A DNA stretch of 64,000 nt. Source: Amphirosellinia nigrospora (lineage: Eukaryota > Ascomycota > Sordariomycetes > Xylariales > Xylariaceae). The notes beneath the pieces are model-generated. The model was not told the DNA's origin. It saw only the letters and a program-made list of their open reading frames with translations, and searched no databases. Shown in pieces: positions 46,573 to 58,576 of this stretch. Both the position numbers and the translations under genes were made by a program. The DNA is taken from the NCBI GenBank assembly GCA_004123355.1, contig SCHM01000005.1, positions 1 to 64,000 of the forward strand, given 5' to 3'. Position 1 is the stretch's first letter. Every line of letters begins with the position of its first letter.

Positions 46573-47862
46573 TCAGGGCGAAGGCCGAATCGATTCCTCA
46601 AATTCCTGCACAACCCACCATGCCGAAATTGGTTGCGCCGTTGTTCCACCCGCCGAGATAGACATACCAATTGTACCAGATATGGCCGTAGCGAATCTTT
46701 GAACGCCCGCTTCCGTGTCGTTTATCGTCAGAGGGAGTAGAGTAATACCTCTCGGAATCTGGGCTGGTCTTATGAGTGGATATGATACCCCGTCTAATAT
46801 GAGCCGTTTGCGGTCCGTTCCTAGTGGTTCAGGATCTTGTCCAAACAATTCGCCTTCTGCTCCCTGCCATCCATAAGCCCACAGCCTGCTTTTTTCATCT
46901 ATTTGACGAATGTTTTCTTCTGTGTAATCTTTCGTAACCTTTCCACTATCTTCAAAATATGCGAATGCTGTGATCCAACCAGATAACGTGCGGATGCCGC
47001 CAACAGACCCCTCACTACCTGCCTCATACGCGACGCGCAGCCAGAAGTCCTTGACCTCCTGCGAGTCTGGCTCGTCAAAGGTTCTTAGCATATAACGCAT
47101 AACCGGCTGTAACAGGGTCGCCCACTGTTTGCACTCCTCGCCATACTGGTCCAACTTGCTGACCCGGCTTGCAATCATCTCCCAGTCGTATCGGGTCCCC
47201 AGTAGTGTTACGCTAGGTAAGCCGCATCCGCAGAGCATTTCGTACTCGAAGTATTGTTGCATCGCCCCCATCATGCCGAACGCTGCCACGGCTTTATCAT
47301 GGCTTGTGGTAGTGGAAAAGTCCGGCATCATCCATTGACGCAACTGCGCATCAACAACATTCTCCTGGACGATGGAAGCAAACTGTTCGGCCACCTTGCC
47401 GAAATCGAGTTCAGAGAGAATCGTGGGCGTGAGATCGATGGTCAGCTTGCGCTTTCCTTCGTGGGTTACAAACATGTGTCGCAGGCGTTCAGCGTTCCCA
47501 TTCACGAAAAGGCTAAATTGTGAAAGGATAGCTTGCCAGACGTCGTCTGGTCGGATGATTAGATGAAGATCCTGGTTAAAGGCCCGGATGAGCCCATTAA
47601 CAAATCCATTGTTATAGATTGACAGGACACTCTTCGTAGATTCCTTGTTCGGTGTACTGTTGGGATTAATGGAGGACGCAATGATTGGGAATTCACAAAA
47701 TCCGGTCGAAACATCTGGGGGCCGGCGCGCATCCCCCTCGTAAGGGCTATGGCACTCGGATGTGGCAATATCGAAAACCTCCCTACCATCTACATTCAAT
47801 ACGCTCTCTTGATCTTGATTCCTGCCCACCTTAGAAGGGGAGGGCCTCGTCGTGACTGGCAT
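46573..47862 (-). CDS. DUF4419 protein
   Basis: A single intact 429-residue frame. Landmarks of DUF4419 are GFVNGLIRAFNQDLHLIIRPDDVWQAIL (from about residue 87), FSLFVNGNAERLR, PDFSTTTSHDKAVAAFGMMGAMQQYF and CGCGLPSVTLLGTRYDWEMI. SVGGIRTLSGWITAFAYF and SYPLIRPAQIPRGI come later. There is no signal peptide or membrane helix. The function of this widespread fungal and bacterial family is unknown. Length and motif order are as expected, so the gene is probably complete; no intron is needed. Confidence 0.87.
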   Translation of the reverse strand: MPVTTRPSPSKVGRNQDQESVLNVDGREVFDIATSECHSPYEGDARRPPDVSTGFCEFPIIASSINPNSTPNKESTKSVLSIYNNGFVNGLIRAFNQDLHLIIRPDDVWQAILSQFSLFVNGNAERLRHMFVTHEGKRKLTIDLTPTILSELDFGKVAEQFASIVQENVVDAQLRQWMMPDFSTTTSHDKAVAAFGMMGAMQQYFEYEMLCGCGLPSVTLLGTRYDWEMIASRVSKLDQYGEECKQWATLLQPVMRYMLRTFDEPDSQEVKDFWLRVAYEAGSEGSVGGIRTLSGWITAFAYFEDSGKVTKDYTEENIRQIDEKSRLWAYGWQGAEGELFGQDPEPLGTDRKRLILDGVSYPLIRPAQIPRGITLLPLTINDTEAGVQRFATAISGTIGMSISAGGTTAQPISAWWVVQEFEESIRPSP

Positions 47863-48826
47863 TCTTCGATTTCTGCTACTTGTAGAACCGATCTCAACTA
47901 CCCCTTGGATTGTAGTTACTGGACAGCGTTAGTGTATATGTAACAAGATATCATAAGTCATAGGGGTGCGGGCGAAGATAAGGGAACCCTTACATTGGGG
48001 TACTTGAGGTAGAAAAGATGCGGGGGTTCATCGAACCCCGCTCTATATCAAGCTCCACTTTTTTAAGATTCTCCAGTACTAGGTCTCCCCGTTCAGAGAG
48101 CTAGCAAGAGACTAGAAAGAAGCTTAGAGGGACAAGACCCTTTGTACTAGAATGGTTGTCAGCAATCAAGTAAATTCAGGAGACGTATGGAGGTATTACT
48201 TACCGTCTTCGCTTTAAAATTTCGCTGTTTTCTCACTCCTTGCGAGGGAGGTAGATCAAGGAGCGCCGTCATAGCGGCAAGGTAGCGTGCATCATTGTGC
48301 TCCTAGGATTCATGATCATAGATGCGAAATAATAGAGGATATTTCTCGAGGAGATCCCAGGCCTGCTGTATGAGTGCTAGCTTTTAAAAAGCAGCATGAG
48401 CTCCATACTATGAATCCTACGCTCCAAAGAACTATATGATTGCCCCTTTTATATCAAAGAATGACCTCTGGTGCTCGGTGATGAACTAGCATAGTGAATC
48501 TACGATGGTTCTCACCTATGCGGGCGCGTCTTGAGTCGTGGATAGGAAGAGCACCGCGATCTCCCATCATTTGAGAAGTGTTGATAGTACGGTCGTCTGC
48601 TTTCTTGAAGATGCGGCCTAATCGCCAAGGCTAGACTGCAGGAAACTCTTTTTACAGAGGCCGTGATTAATTTTGACGACGCAGTGTATGAGCAAAAAGG
48701 TAAATGCAAAGTAGCGCGCGCGAGAGAAGAGCAAAAACTTCGCTAAGCAAACATGCTATAGCTACATATAGAACTTAGTTCGAGAACCCCTCAACTATGG
48801 CACTCTCCTGTCGCGATCTTGATCCT
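47863..48826. other. Intergenic
   Basis: Between the DUF4419 start and the DUF1996 end. No gene is supportable; only short unrelated open frames. Confidence 0.5.
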
Positions 48827-50153
48827 TCACTTCCTCATCTCCATCATCTTCAGACTCTCGAGGTAGTCGCTCGTTCCGTGGTCTGGGTCCGCGTCCTTGG
48901 CCTGGCATGAGCTATACTGCTTCCCATTTCCATGAGCACCATCAATCCTCATAAAAGTCTGACCCCTAGCCTGCAGCATGTTCTTGGCGGCGTCCTCATA
49001 CCACCCATTAATGAAATCACCGTGGAGGCAGTACCCTTCTATTTTTTCGCGAAAGTAAGATACGGCAACTTCAGATTGAGATGGGAGCGAAAATGAATAC
49101 GTGGAAGAGTTTGGGCGGGGGGTTGGGAAGAAAGATATAGAGAAAAAGAAGAAGAAACCGGCTTGAGGGAGACATGGAGGATGGATAAATCAGCCATGAC
49201 AGCATATCAAATGAAAATAACGTACCGCCTATCTGTTGTTCATTTATGTTAGTTTGAACGAGACACAAGGGTGTTGGTAAGCAAAGCTAGACTCAGGGGG
49301 ATGGCAAATGCGTACCTCTCCACATGCTAACTTGAAAGGTGGAACACCCTTCCAACCCTGCGGATAGCTTTCCGTGTATCATAGCGGATTGAGAAGCGCA
49401 GTGACGGCATCCGCTTCATGTTAGGGGGACACTTCCCGCCGTTTGCTGCGGCGTAAGTGTAGTCCGTGATCTTGTTCGGATCGACGCAGTCAGGGAATCG
49501 AAGGATAGCTTGCATATGAGCACTGCAAGTCGATTGTGGGAACGCCGCTCGAGGTCTAGAGTTTCGATCTTCGGGGCCATTACCATCGCACCACCACGTG
49601 ATAGCAGTGATCTTCTCGTCTATGTATCACTGTGTGAGTTTAACTCTGCGAAGAATGACAAGCCCGAGTTCTGGGTTTTGAAATAACAGTCTATACTAAC
49701 CAATATCCGCCTGACTCTTAGCACTTGCATTCCCAGCAACAGCATAAAAGTTGGGAGGAAACGGAATCTCTGCGTGGTCAATCTGCTCATAATAAGTCTT
49801 GAAGGTTGCGGGATATATCTCGGTATACGTATTGCCGTTCACGTAATAGAGAGTAGGTGCCCCTAGTCAAAATCTCCTGTTAGTCTCGTCTTATGTAATG
49901 AAGCGCAACGGACTGAAGACATACAGTAGATAGAGAGGTCGTTTGGGTTCTCTCCTGAAGGGCAACCCTTCTGTAATTCAGCCGTCGTAGGGAGATCCTT
50001 CGTAATAACGTCCGATCCGTAGAACGAGTGCATGTGAGATACATACTGGCCGGGCGTCAAGATCGGGTCGATGTTCTTGCGCATAAATGGTTTATGCTCA
50101 ATATCCGTGAGGGCCCAGGCAGTGCCTGCGAGAAGGAGAGCGAAAGTCTTCAT
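48827..50153 (-). CDS. Secreted DUF1996 protein
   Basis: The signal peptide MKTFALLLAGTAWALTD is followed by the family opening: DPILTPGQYVSHMHSFYGSD, then CPSGENPNDLSIYW. The Trp is formed across an intron that ends at about 49,861. Next come TLYYVNGNTYTEIYPATFK and AEIPFPPNFYAVAGN, and after a second intron ITWWCDGNGPEDRN, AFPQSTCSAHMQAILRFPDC and MKRMPSLRFSIRYDTRKAI. One lost C near 49,365 then restores QGWKGVPPFKLACGE. Two further short introns lead to GYCLHGDFINGWYEDAAKNM and a stop at 48,827. DUF1996 proteins are secreted fungal proteins, often called WSC-associated, with no proven enzymatic role. Confidence 0.88.
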
Positions 50154-52464
50154 TTTGAAGCAGACAAAAAACTTGTCTAAGAGCAGCGTGAAGTTCTAGA
50201 GTGTAGCTCATCCAAGGCTGAGAGCATGGAGAGGGAGGCCCCTATTTACACATATATCCTGACACAAACAAAACAGATGTCGGCATAAAACTGCCGCAAG
50301 GGCATGAGGATAGACCAAGTCATATCTGTCGTTCTTTGATATACTCCCGATGATGTATACTGGGTACACATATTATTTGATCAGGCAAATCTGGGGTAGT
50401 AATGTGGATAGTGATTGGTTCCATGTGAATATCCTCTATTGCCGGATCGACATATCCATATCTATAGGAAATGGGGACCCACCAATCTCGGCTTACTCCA
50501 TCTCATGTTTCCTAAAGGGGCAATAACTAATGTGCAGCGAGGTGTTCACATGCCTAGCTCTAGATTAGAGGTTGTTATGAAAGTTAAGCAGCATTTACGT
50601 AATAAGTAAGAGAGGTCAAGATATGCCATGGCTCTGTGTACTATAAGACCTATCTTTGTACCACGCATCAGCTTTACTTGGCTTCAAAATATCGTGTTGG
50701 CCGAGACTGTCGACTTTGGGTTCTAAACTACGTTCCTAGATAGCATAGATATTTAAAGATGGTAAACATGATATACAACAAATTAAAAATTATTCCTCGA
50801 ATCATAGTGACATGAAAGTCTTGGCCGCATCAACCATCATCTAAAGTCAATATACACCATATAGATAACCCACCAATGTTGAACTCAGTAGCCCGTAGAC
50901 AGCGGCTTGTTCTCGATAAAGTCGACGTTGTAACAAGAGCTTGGAAATATACGAAATAGCTGATAATTAGCTCTGGAGTTAACAGTGCCCTGGAAATCTA
51001 TCTTTCCCCATATCTTCAGGAAGGAGGTTTCCGTCCCTTTTACTCCAAATATCGTCTCATCTATCCTATAGCCTCATAGACCTCCGTAGGCTTGTGAATC
51101 CGGAGTTTGCCTGCCTCAGTAATCGATCTACATCTTCAATCAGGACCGGAGGCTCGTGGAATTTACCGTCATCATCGTGCTGTATCAACAAGCTAACTCC
51201 ATGTGACAGACGTAAGGCCAATAAGACTACCATTGACCCTTATCACAAACTTTAAGACGAAGTCGTGACGCCTATAGACTTATCACCAAGTTCTTTTCGT
51301 ATCATTGATAAACTGCACAAAGAGTGTATGTCACAAGGCATCTCCTGATCTCACGATACCTTGTCTAACACACCAAAACACTCACCTTCCTAAGCCTCAT
51401 ATAGACTCCGTAGGAACAAAGGGCCTAGATGTATATAGCCATGCACTAGCCCCAGGGATCCTTAGACTCTCTGCGCAACAACAGATATCAATATACACCC
51501 CATACCCTAATAGTGAGGTCCTAACAGTGTAAAAGCTTTTCTGCCGAGTTTCTGTTCAATTTCGAAAAAGTAATCGTGCGCCGTGACTTAACCTTGATTT
51601 AACAGCGCATTATAAATATGTAAAGTTAACTTGCGAATCTCTTCACACCACCCCAAGTCCATATGAAAGAAATCATTGACGGGTACCATTTGAAAAGATC
51701 TAAGCTCCTTTAGCTGGGGAAGCTGAGCTCAGCCACCATATCTGGTGCCTGTCGCGATAAATAGCGCCTTAAGCTGAAGACCCAAGCATGAAAGTTGATC
51801 GGCGGCTTTAGTTACTCCGGAGTCTTAGTCATATCTAGCTGTACGAGGTATCTTTTAGACTTGTCCTATCAAGAGTCCCAGATGCCTAACAGGGCTTTCC
51901 GAACAATATTTTACTATACCATAGCCCTGGGCCGTAAAATAACTAACATATGAAAGGCGAATAAACTAATCAAGCTTTAAGTTTTACTCTGTTCATATCA
52001 TTTTTAGAAACTTGGGGGCAAATTTGATGGCGCGCTCCCTCGGTTCGCGACCAGTGAGGCGCCAGCAAGATAGCGAGTAATAACAAACTGCTGTGGCTGT
52101 GATGCTTGGCGACTGCAGCCCATTTCGTCACGCTACAACGCTGGAGCAGCAACTAAGCCTTGCGCCCCGCCAGATCTTGCCTTATGGGGCATAGTAGTAG
52201 CTAGAGTGTATTTTTAGTGCATTCACGGACGTTTGATTGGGAGGCCTTCGGCTCTGTAAGTTTGGTAATACGAGGGAGGTAACGTCTTAAGTACAGAGCA
52301 AAAGGAAAGGTACTTAAATCTTCAGCAATCTTGATAAATCTTTCGTCATTTTGATAACATCCAAACCCAAACATTCAGTCGCCCCCGCATCGCATTCCAA
52401 GTCGAATGATTCTTCTCGTCACCGAATAAATCAGAAAATCAAGAGCGCGCAAAAACTCGCAGCC
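50154..52464. other. 2.3-kb intergenic region
   Basis: The largest gene-free space outside the AT block. It has moderately AT-rich, mixed sequence. I looked on both strands for coding texture, terminal repeats and tRNA boxes and found none. An eroded transposon is possible but unsupported. Confidence 0.5.
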
Positions 52465-53162
52465 ATGTCGCAGATAGCTCCATACCCCACGAGATTGGGT
52501 CTCTTCCCGCAATTCATGGCACAACAACCCGAGGCGCTGGCGCTGAAGGAGAAGGTCATGTCGCTGTCGGGAGACAGTTTCGACATCAAGCTGGCCAATG
52601 GCCAACCCATCTTCCAAATCAAAGGCGAGACCTTCTCGCTCTCCCACCGACAGCATTTCTGCGACATGACCGGAAATGAGCTGTTCACCATCCGGAAGAA
52701 GCTGATCGCGCTTCATGCCACGTACTACGCTGAAGACCCCAATGGCAACGTTATTTTCGAGGTGAAGAGTAAATTCCACAGTACGTTGTTGTGCCCATCC
52801 CTCCTCTCTCCCTTCCATCTTGCACCCCGCACCTTGTATCGTCGGCCTTACTGTAGCTTAGCGGGTGCTAATTGGCGATAGTCGGCGGCCCAAGATGATC
52901 TGCACATTCAAGTCACAGTCAGGCAAAGATGAGACCCTGAATGGTGAAGGGCAATTTCTTCGACACCACCGCCAACATAACGGACGAGGCGACCAAGCAA
53001 CCTGTCGCCACGATTGACCGCAAGCTCTTCAATATGCGCGAGATCTTTACCGGCCAGGACACCTACGCTGTTACGGTTGCGCCCAACGTTGACATGGCCC
53101 TCATTGCCGCCATGTGTATCTGTATGGACGACAAAAAGGAAGAGGGGAAGAACTCGGCCTAG
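52465..53162 (+). CDS. LURP-one-related (tubby-like fold) protein
   Basis: The start at 52,465 gives MSQIAPYPTRLGLFPQFMAQ, after CT/CA-rich leader sequence. Family features are FDIKLANGQPIFQIKGETFSL, GNELFTIRKKLIALHATYYA and VIFEVKSKF, the phospholipid-scramblase-like LOR fold. An intron lies at 52,781-52,881. Exon 2 begins IGGPKMICTFKSQSG and later MVKGNFFDTTANI, ending DDKKEEGKNSA. Exon 2 needs a C restored near 52,890 and a base removed near 52,938; the two shifts cancel out. Length (about 200 residues) is normal for the family. Its role in fungi is unknown; plant relatives act in defence. Confidence 0.82.
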
Positions 53163-53605
53163 AACTCTCCCTTCTTGTAGCCCTTCTATTTTTACGAATT
53201 TCTTTGCAATTTAGTTTGATACCTTGATGGTCGGGAAACCCATGGGCAAGACGAAGGAGATAATGCGAGATACCGCAGCTGAGGTTGCTCTCATGATCTA
53301 AATATTATGACTATATCTTATTCCTAATTAAACGTGAATGAATGAATTGCGACATCTTTGGTATTCAAAAGCAGCGTACTTCACATACAATGCCTGTCCC
53401 TCATGTTCAGATCTTTTTAATCGTCGCGAATAACAAAGTACCCGTTTAGGTAGACTTCCAGCACATATCCCTGCCAGATTGATGGGGCTCTTCATAATTT
53501 CCTTGCCTTTTTAGGCAATACCCTCCAAGTATGAGGCGGGGTAGAGACTCCCTTGATCAGCTCAATACATACTCTAAAAGCAGGGTATGCTTTTCAGAAC
53601 TGCTC
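53163..53605. other. Intergenic
   Basis: 3' flank of the LURP-one gene and promoter of the HET gene. Nothing recognisable. Confidence 0.5.
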
Positions 53606-55873
53606 ATGCATTCGAACCCGCAGTGCCTGTTTTGCAAAAAGGTTGATTCGGTGATTAAAGGTCACCAAGAGCGACCTTCGGGCAGTGCAGAATCAAGATT
53701 GCCAGTGATTGGGACATTTGCGGAGATACAACGAAGCCCAAGCTGTGACGTATGTCAATTCGTTATCGAAAAGCTCGGGGAGGACCCGGCGAGCGACGCA
53801 TATGAAGATGGATGTCCAGTGACCTTTTGGCGCTGGAGTCCGCCGCATGATTATTTATTCAGCTTCGGACCAATTGAGGGTGACGCGAATTGTCTGACCT
53901 GTGACCTGGACCACAGTATTCTCACACTCGTCGATCTAGAGCTTGTCGATCTGAATCCTGAGTGGATCGATCTCAAGAGGGTGAGGGCATGGGCAGAGTT
54001 TTGCGATACTGAGCATGCCGGGATATGCCATGGGCTGACAGAGTGGAAGAGCACTCCTCTCCGTCTCTGGCACCACTGCTCCTTGTAGACGTCGCCTCCA
54101 GATGTCTGGTAGAAATCCCCATCAATCGCGTTCCCGATATCCGTTATGTTGCCCTAAGTTACGTCTGGGGCCGGTTACGAGACATTCTCGAGACGACACG
54201 GGAGAATGAGCAGGACCTACGCCAGAATCATGCACTCGCATCACCTTCCCACGCGGCCCGTCTACCTGACACTGTGCGCGATGCCATTGAATTGGTATCT
54301 CCTAGGTATACCCTATCTCTGGGTGGATAGGCTATGCATTGTTCAAGACGACCTCGATAAGAAGGTACCACAATTGGAGCAGATGGGTGCTATATATGCG
54401 AACGCTTATCTGACGCTCGTGGCCTTTGACGGCGATGACGCTAATCACGGCCTGCGAGGATCATGTCCAGGAGTTGCGAGTCCTCGTCTTCTCAAGTCAC
54501 CCCCTCTATCATTCTCGCCCGCGGGAAAGACTTTAGTGATTGAGCCCGATTTTGCCCTGAGGACTGGTCCGGGTGAATGGTATCGCCGGGGGTGGACATT
54601 TCAGGAGCGCACCCTTTCTAACCGGAATGTCGTCTTCCAGCAAGGCCGGGTCTTTTGGGAGTGTCAAGGTGCCATATGGACCGAAGAGCTAGCATATGGT
54701 CCTCCTTCCTACTCGGATACAATCGATGATGGCCGTGTTTTGAGGGGCAAGACCGATATGTTGGATCAAAGAATCCCACGAAATCAAAAGAGAAAGTCGT
54801 ATGCTTACAGCATTATATTTAGTCGATGGCCTGATCTTCACAGGTATGAAGTTCTTGTCAGAACCTACAGTGAATTGCTCCTCTCCTTTCCCAGTGACGG
54901 CTTGCGCGCTTTTACGGGTATAATCAACACGTTATCCAGATCCTTCCCAAGCGGCTTACTATACGGGCTGCCGGAGTATTTTTTCGACTATGCTATCCTA
55001 TGGGTGCCTCATATGCCTATCCGTCGCCGACTCGTTAATAGCACCATTGATCCAGCACTTCCGAGTTGGTCGTGGGTCGGCTGGACTGGCGGCGGTATTA
55101 ACTTGGGCATTTCGCATCCGATGCATCAATATGCTAATGCGCCACGTGGCATGATGTCCTGGGAAAAGATTGAGATATACCCTAAAGTAAAGTGGCATAA
55201 GATATGTCGAGACACCGGTGCGAACCAGAAAATTGACAACGGGTATCACGAAGCCGCCAAAGTGAAGAGAGACAAGTCTATCCCATTACCTGAAGGCTGG
55301 TCAAGGGTATCCTTGACCCAGGATGACACGGTTGAAGAAGGATTTGTTCACAGCGATCTACCAGGGGATATCTTTTTATGGCCACTGCAAATTCCCAATC
55401 GCCCGCTGGACGAGCCTTCGCGCTCCTTCCAGCCGTACCTCAGCTTCCAGACTTCTCGCGCCTTTCTATTCGCTGGCGATCAACTACAGCCTGCATGGGA
55501 AGAGAAGCTTTGGTCTGTAGCTGCCAACGCCGTGGTGCCAGTAGTATCAATGTTTCATCTCCGGAATGAAAAAGGTGATTGGGCCGGTGTATTAATATCA
55601 AATGAATCCGAAGAGAACTTTACCGCTAGCAGCGAAGCCTTGGAGTGTATTATAGTGTCAGGGGGTGTTGCTTGGAAGGACACAGATGAACAGACTAGCC
55701 TAGAAGAATGGGTCCAAGTTGATGCCATCAATTCTCTTCCCAAGTATGAGTTCTATAATATTCTTTGTATTGAATGGGAAAAGGGTATTGCATACAGGAA
55801 AGCAGTTGGGAGGATATGGAAAGAAAGTTGGGAAAAGCTAGATACATCTGTGGTTGATGTTATCTTGGGTTAA
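53606..55873 (+). CDS. HET-domain (heterokaryon incompatibility) protein
   Basis: About 755 residues, starting at MHSNPQCLFCKK; an upstream in-frame ATG at 53,531 is possible. The N-terminus has CLFC and CDVC pairs common before HET domains. The HET domain runs from DIRYVALSYVWGR through PDTVRDAIELV and LGIPYLWVDRLCIVQDD to QMGAIYANAYLTLVAFDG and RGWTFQERTLS. The C-terminus includes LPSWSWVGWTGGG. Two small frame changes (near 54,055 and 54,300) interrupt it, the second inside the HET domain. In fungi such proteins trigger cell death on recognition of non-self partners; the partner is unknown here. No helper gene such as a NACHT or secreted-effector gene is adjacent. Confidence 0.9.
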
Positions 55874-55946
55874 GACCGGCATTCTAAAATTATGTAGGAA
55901 TCGTTAATATTTCACATAAAAGAAACTTGACGGCATGAGTCATGAC

Positions 55947-57977
55947 CTAAGCCGCTGCAGGGATAATATTTGTGCGTCTCTCTTCCTCGCCGCCCGACTT
56001 CACGTCCTCCTGGGCGGGTATCATATGGCCAGGCCACTTTGAGAGGAATGCACAAAAAAAGGCCACACCCCAAAGAGCGATACTGAGAGCCCATGATCCG
56101 CGAAGGCCCTCTATGTACGCTTTCTTGATTCCCTCTAGCGTAGCGCCGCTGAAGTGGGAGCCAAGATCATACGGTCCAATAGACAACTCCGCGAGAGTAA
56201 TTTCAGGCGCATAGATAGGTACTTTGTTCACCAATATGTTGTTCGTAATAGCAGATGAAGCACTGATTGCGAGAGATGCTGAGTAGAACTGTATGACTAT
56301 ACATAAGAATCAAAGCTGTTAGCGTTGTGGCATCGAAGGGCGATCAAGTAAAGCTGCAATGATGTCAAAGGAGTCAGTAGAAACTAGGTACTCACCGAGC
56401 ACGGCTGCCAGTCCGATTGCCTTATCCGCATTCGTATTGACGACGCCTGCAATGATCGGGGAATCTGCACCACCCAGCCGATTCCGATGCCGAGTAAGAT
56501 CTGGTATCCAATCTCCTTGCCGAGGCTAGTATCAACATCAAGGGTATAAATGAGGCCACCGGCAACAGCTGCGATAGCTGCACCAACAACTTCAAACAGC
56601 GTGTATTTACCATATTTCCCAACGACGACAGAGCCAATGAAACTGAAAACAGCTAACTCGATGTTAGTGGGGTTCACGATGCAGTATCCATCTAGGTAGC
56701 TGACTTACAAGTTGAGCCAATAATCGGAATTGTCCGGATCCCGCTGTCTCTGGGTGATAATCCAGCAATAGCCTGAAAATAAGCAGGAATATTGTAAACC
56801 ACGGCGAAATAAGAACCATAGAAGCTTTTAAAGCAGAGTGAGCAGAATAACTTTCAAGGTCGGGTGGCCTGGAATAGTAAACTTACAAGAAGAGATAGAT
56901 GGAGTTAACCCACATATCTCTGTTCTTGAGTAGCCGTACAACTATAAGAGCTCTTTCCCCTTGCCAAAACTCATTAGCCACAAAAAGAATACTCAATAGA
57001 ATCCACCCTATGAGTAACCCGATAATCGTGGGCGAGTTCCAAGCTTTCTCTACGCCACCCCACGTCAGAGCCAGAATGTAGCTGACTAGCGCACCAGCAA
57101 AGAGAACCACTCCGAGGGGATCAAAACTAAGGGCTATTTCCTTAATTGGGCGCTTGTTGGCTGTCTTGGCCTGGGGTGGTGTTTTGAAAAAGAAGAAGAT
57201 GATGAAAATAGGCACGCCTCCAATGGGGATTGATATAGAAACACCAACGCCAGGTAAGATGGGGATCGGATGTGAAGATGCCACCGATGAGGGGGCCAAT
57301 CACGCTAGCGACACTGAAGATGGTGCCGATCATGCCGATGATGATAGGTACTTTGTCAGGGGGGCTGACGAAGTTCGCGATCGAGTAGCAGCCAAGGAGG
57401 ATGCCCGCGGCGCCACCTCCCTGCACAACTCTACCGACAATCAACGCCGCGCTGTTTGGCGCGACGCCACCGATCAAGCATCCAATCTCGAACACTATCA
57501 TGGCTGCCAAGAAAACGAACTTCATGTCGAAGTACTTGTAAGCCTTGCCCCAGACGGATTGGAGAGCTGCGTAGGCTAGGAAGAAGGCAGATCCATACCA
57601 ACCAGCTTCCGGTAGCGAGTTGAATGAATTCGTGATAGCTGGGATCGCAGTTGCGATGATATTCTTGGTATAAACATATTAGAATGCATGTATGCGGTAG
57701 GAGGCGACGACGAGAGCTCGTGGGCTAGATAGTCCTAAGAAGTCACTTACGATATCGAGACCTGCCTAAGAGAAAGGGTTAGAAAACCTGAAGAGCAGCC
57801 GAAGTTGAAACTCACAAGAAATATTCCTAGAAGTAGACCAGTAATAATGACTGCTTGACGCCAAACGGAAGGGTACATGAGTTCTAGTGTATTTTTAGAA
57901 TTTGATAACGGCGAGGAGCCGTGATCTTTCTCGCGGACATCGTCCAAGGGTGTCGAGCGAGTATCGCTCATCTCCAT
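55947..57977 (-). CDS. MFS exporter, DHA2-type (14-helix) drug/toxin efflux pump
   Basis: Exon 1 (57,816-57,977) encodes a cytosolic head and the first helix (ITGLLLGIFL). A 15-nt microexon (57,751-57,765, AGLDI) and exon 3 complete the motif LDINIIATAIPAI, the D1 signature of DHA2 transporters. Motif C is SVIGPLIGGIFTSDP. Further helices follow (LLIGWILLSILFVANEF, FSFIGSVVVGKYGKY, LGIGIGWVVQIP). The tail reads SIALWGVAFFCAFLSKWPG and ends with a basic-acidic stretch. Small frame changes are needed near 57,250 and 56,460. At least six exons. It probably exports a toxic metabolite or drug; the two AflR-like regulators next door are suggestive, but no biosynthetic gene is present. Confidence 0.9.
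57751..57765 (-). other. 15-nt microexon of the MFS gene
   Basis: GCAGGTCTCGATATC on the minus strand, bounded by CTTAG upstream and GTAAG downstream. It encodes AGLDI in phase 0 and supplies the conserved Asp of transporter motif D1, so skipping would remove a key residue. Confidence 0.75.
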
Positions 57978-58576
57978 TCTCAGTGCTTTCGAGTCAAGTA
58001 TAGTAGATTCGGCAGTAGAAAAGTAATAACTCTCTGCGATTCACGCTGGGTTTGAACTATAAGATATTTCGAGATCTCATGGCAAACTACAAGTGACTTA
58101 TATGTCGATATAAAATACAACCCTATTCACACAGACGACGAAGATTACATATATAAAAGTTTGATAGATCCCGGCTTACCAAGAAGCCTTATGCATATCG
58201 GGACCTTCTCTGCCTATTCAGGTCTTTCTTCAGCGCTCGGGTATTTTCTCTACTGCTAATGTTCATGAATTATCTCATCAGGACATGTATGTTTATCAGA
58301 TGGATTACTATTGTACCCAGAAGTGGTGCAGGGATGTACCCATGCATCCCTAGCCCCCTAGAAAAGACCCGACGAACCATACTAGTATTAGCAGGGGTTG
58401 GCGCAGTGGCCAAGAACGAAAACCAACCGACAAGAAAAACATGCCGACATCTTGGCTGATTAAAAGACCCGATAACCCAATGCCCTGTCCCGCCAAGGGG
58501 AAAAGAGCGAGAGAAATGTGATATTGTAAACCGACGGCGTAATTGCAAGCATGTACATGTAAAATGTTTCATAAGC
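57978..58576. promoter_or_regulatory. Divergent promoter, MFS / AflR-like fragment gene
   Basis: A 600-bp space upstream of both genes. I searched it for a zinc-cluster exon (C-x2-C-x6-C pattern) belonging to the downstream AflR-like gene and saw none. Confidence 0.5.

Noticed and set aside
46300-46740. A 146-codon plus-strand open frame
   Set aside because: It overlaps the 3' end of the conserved DUF4419 gene on the other strand and has no recognisable domain.
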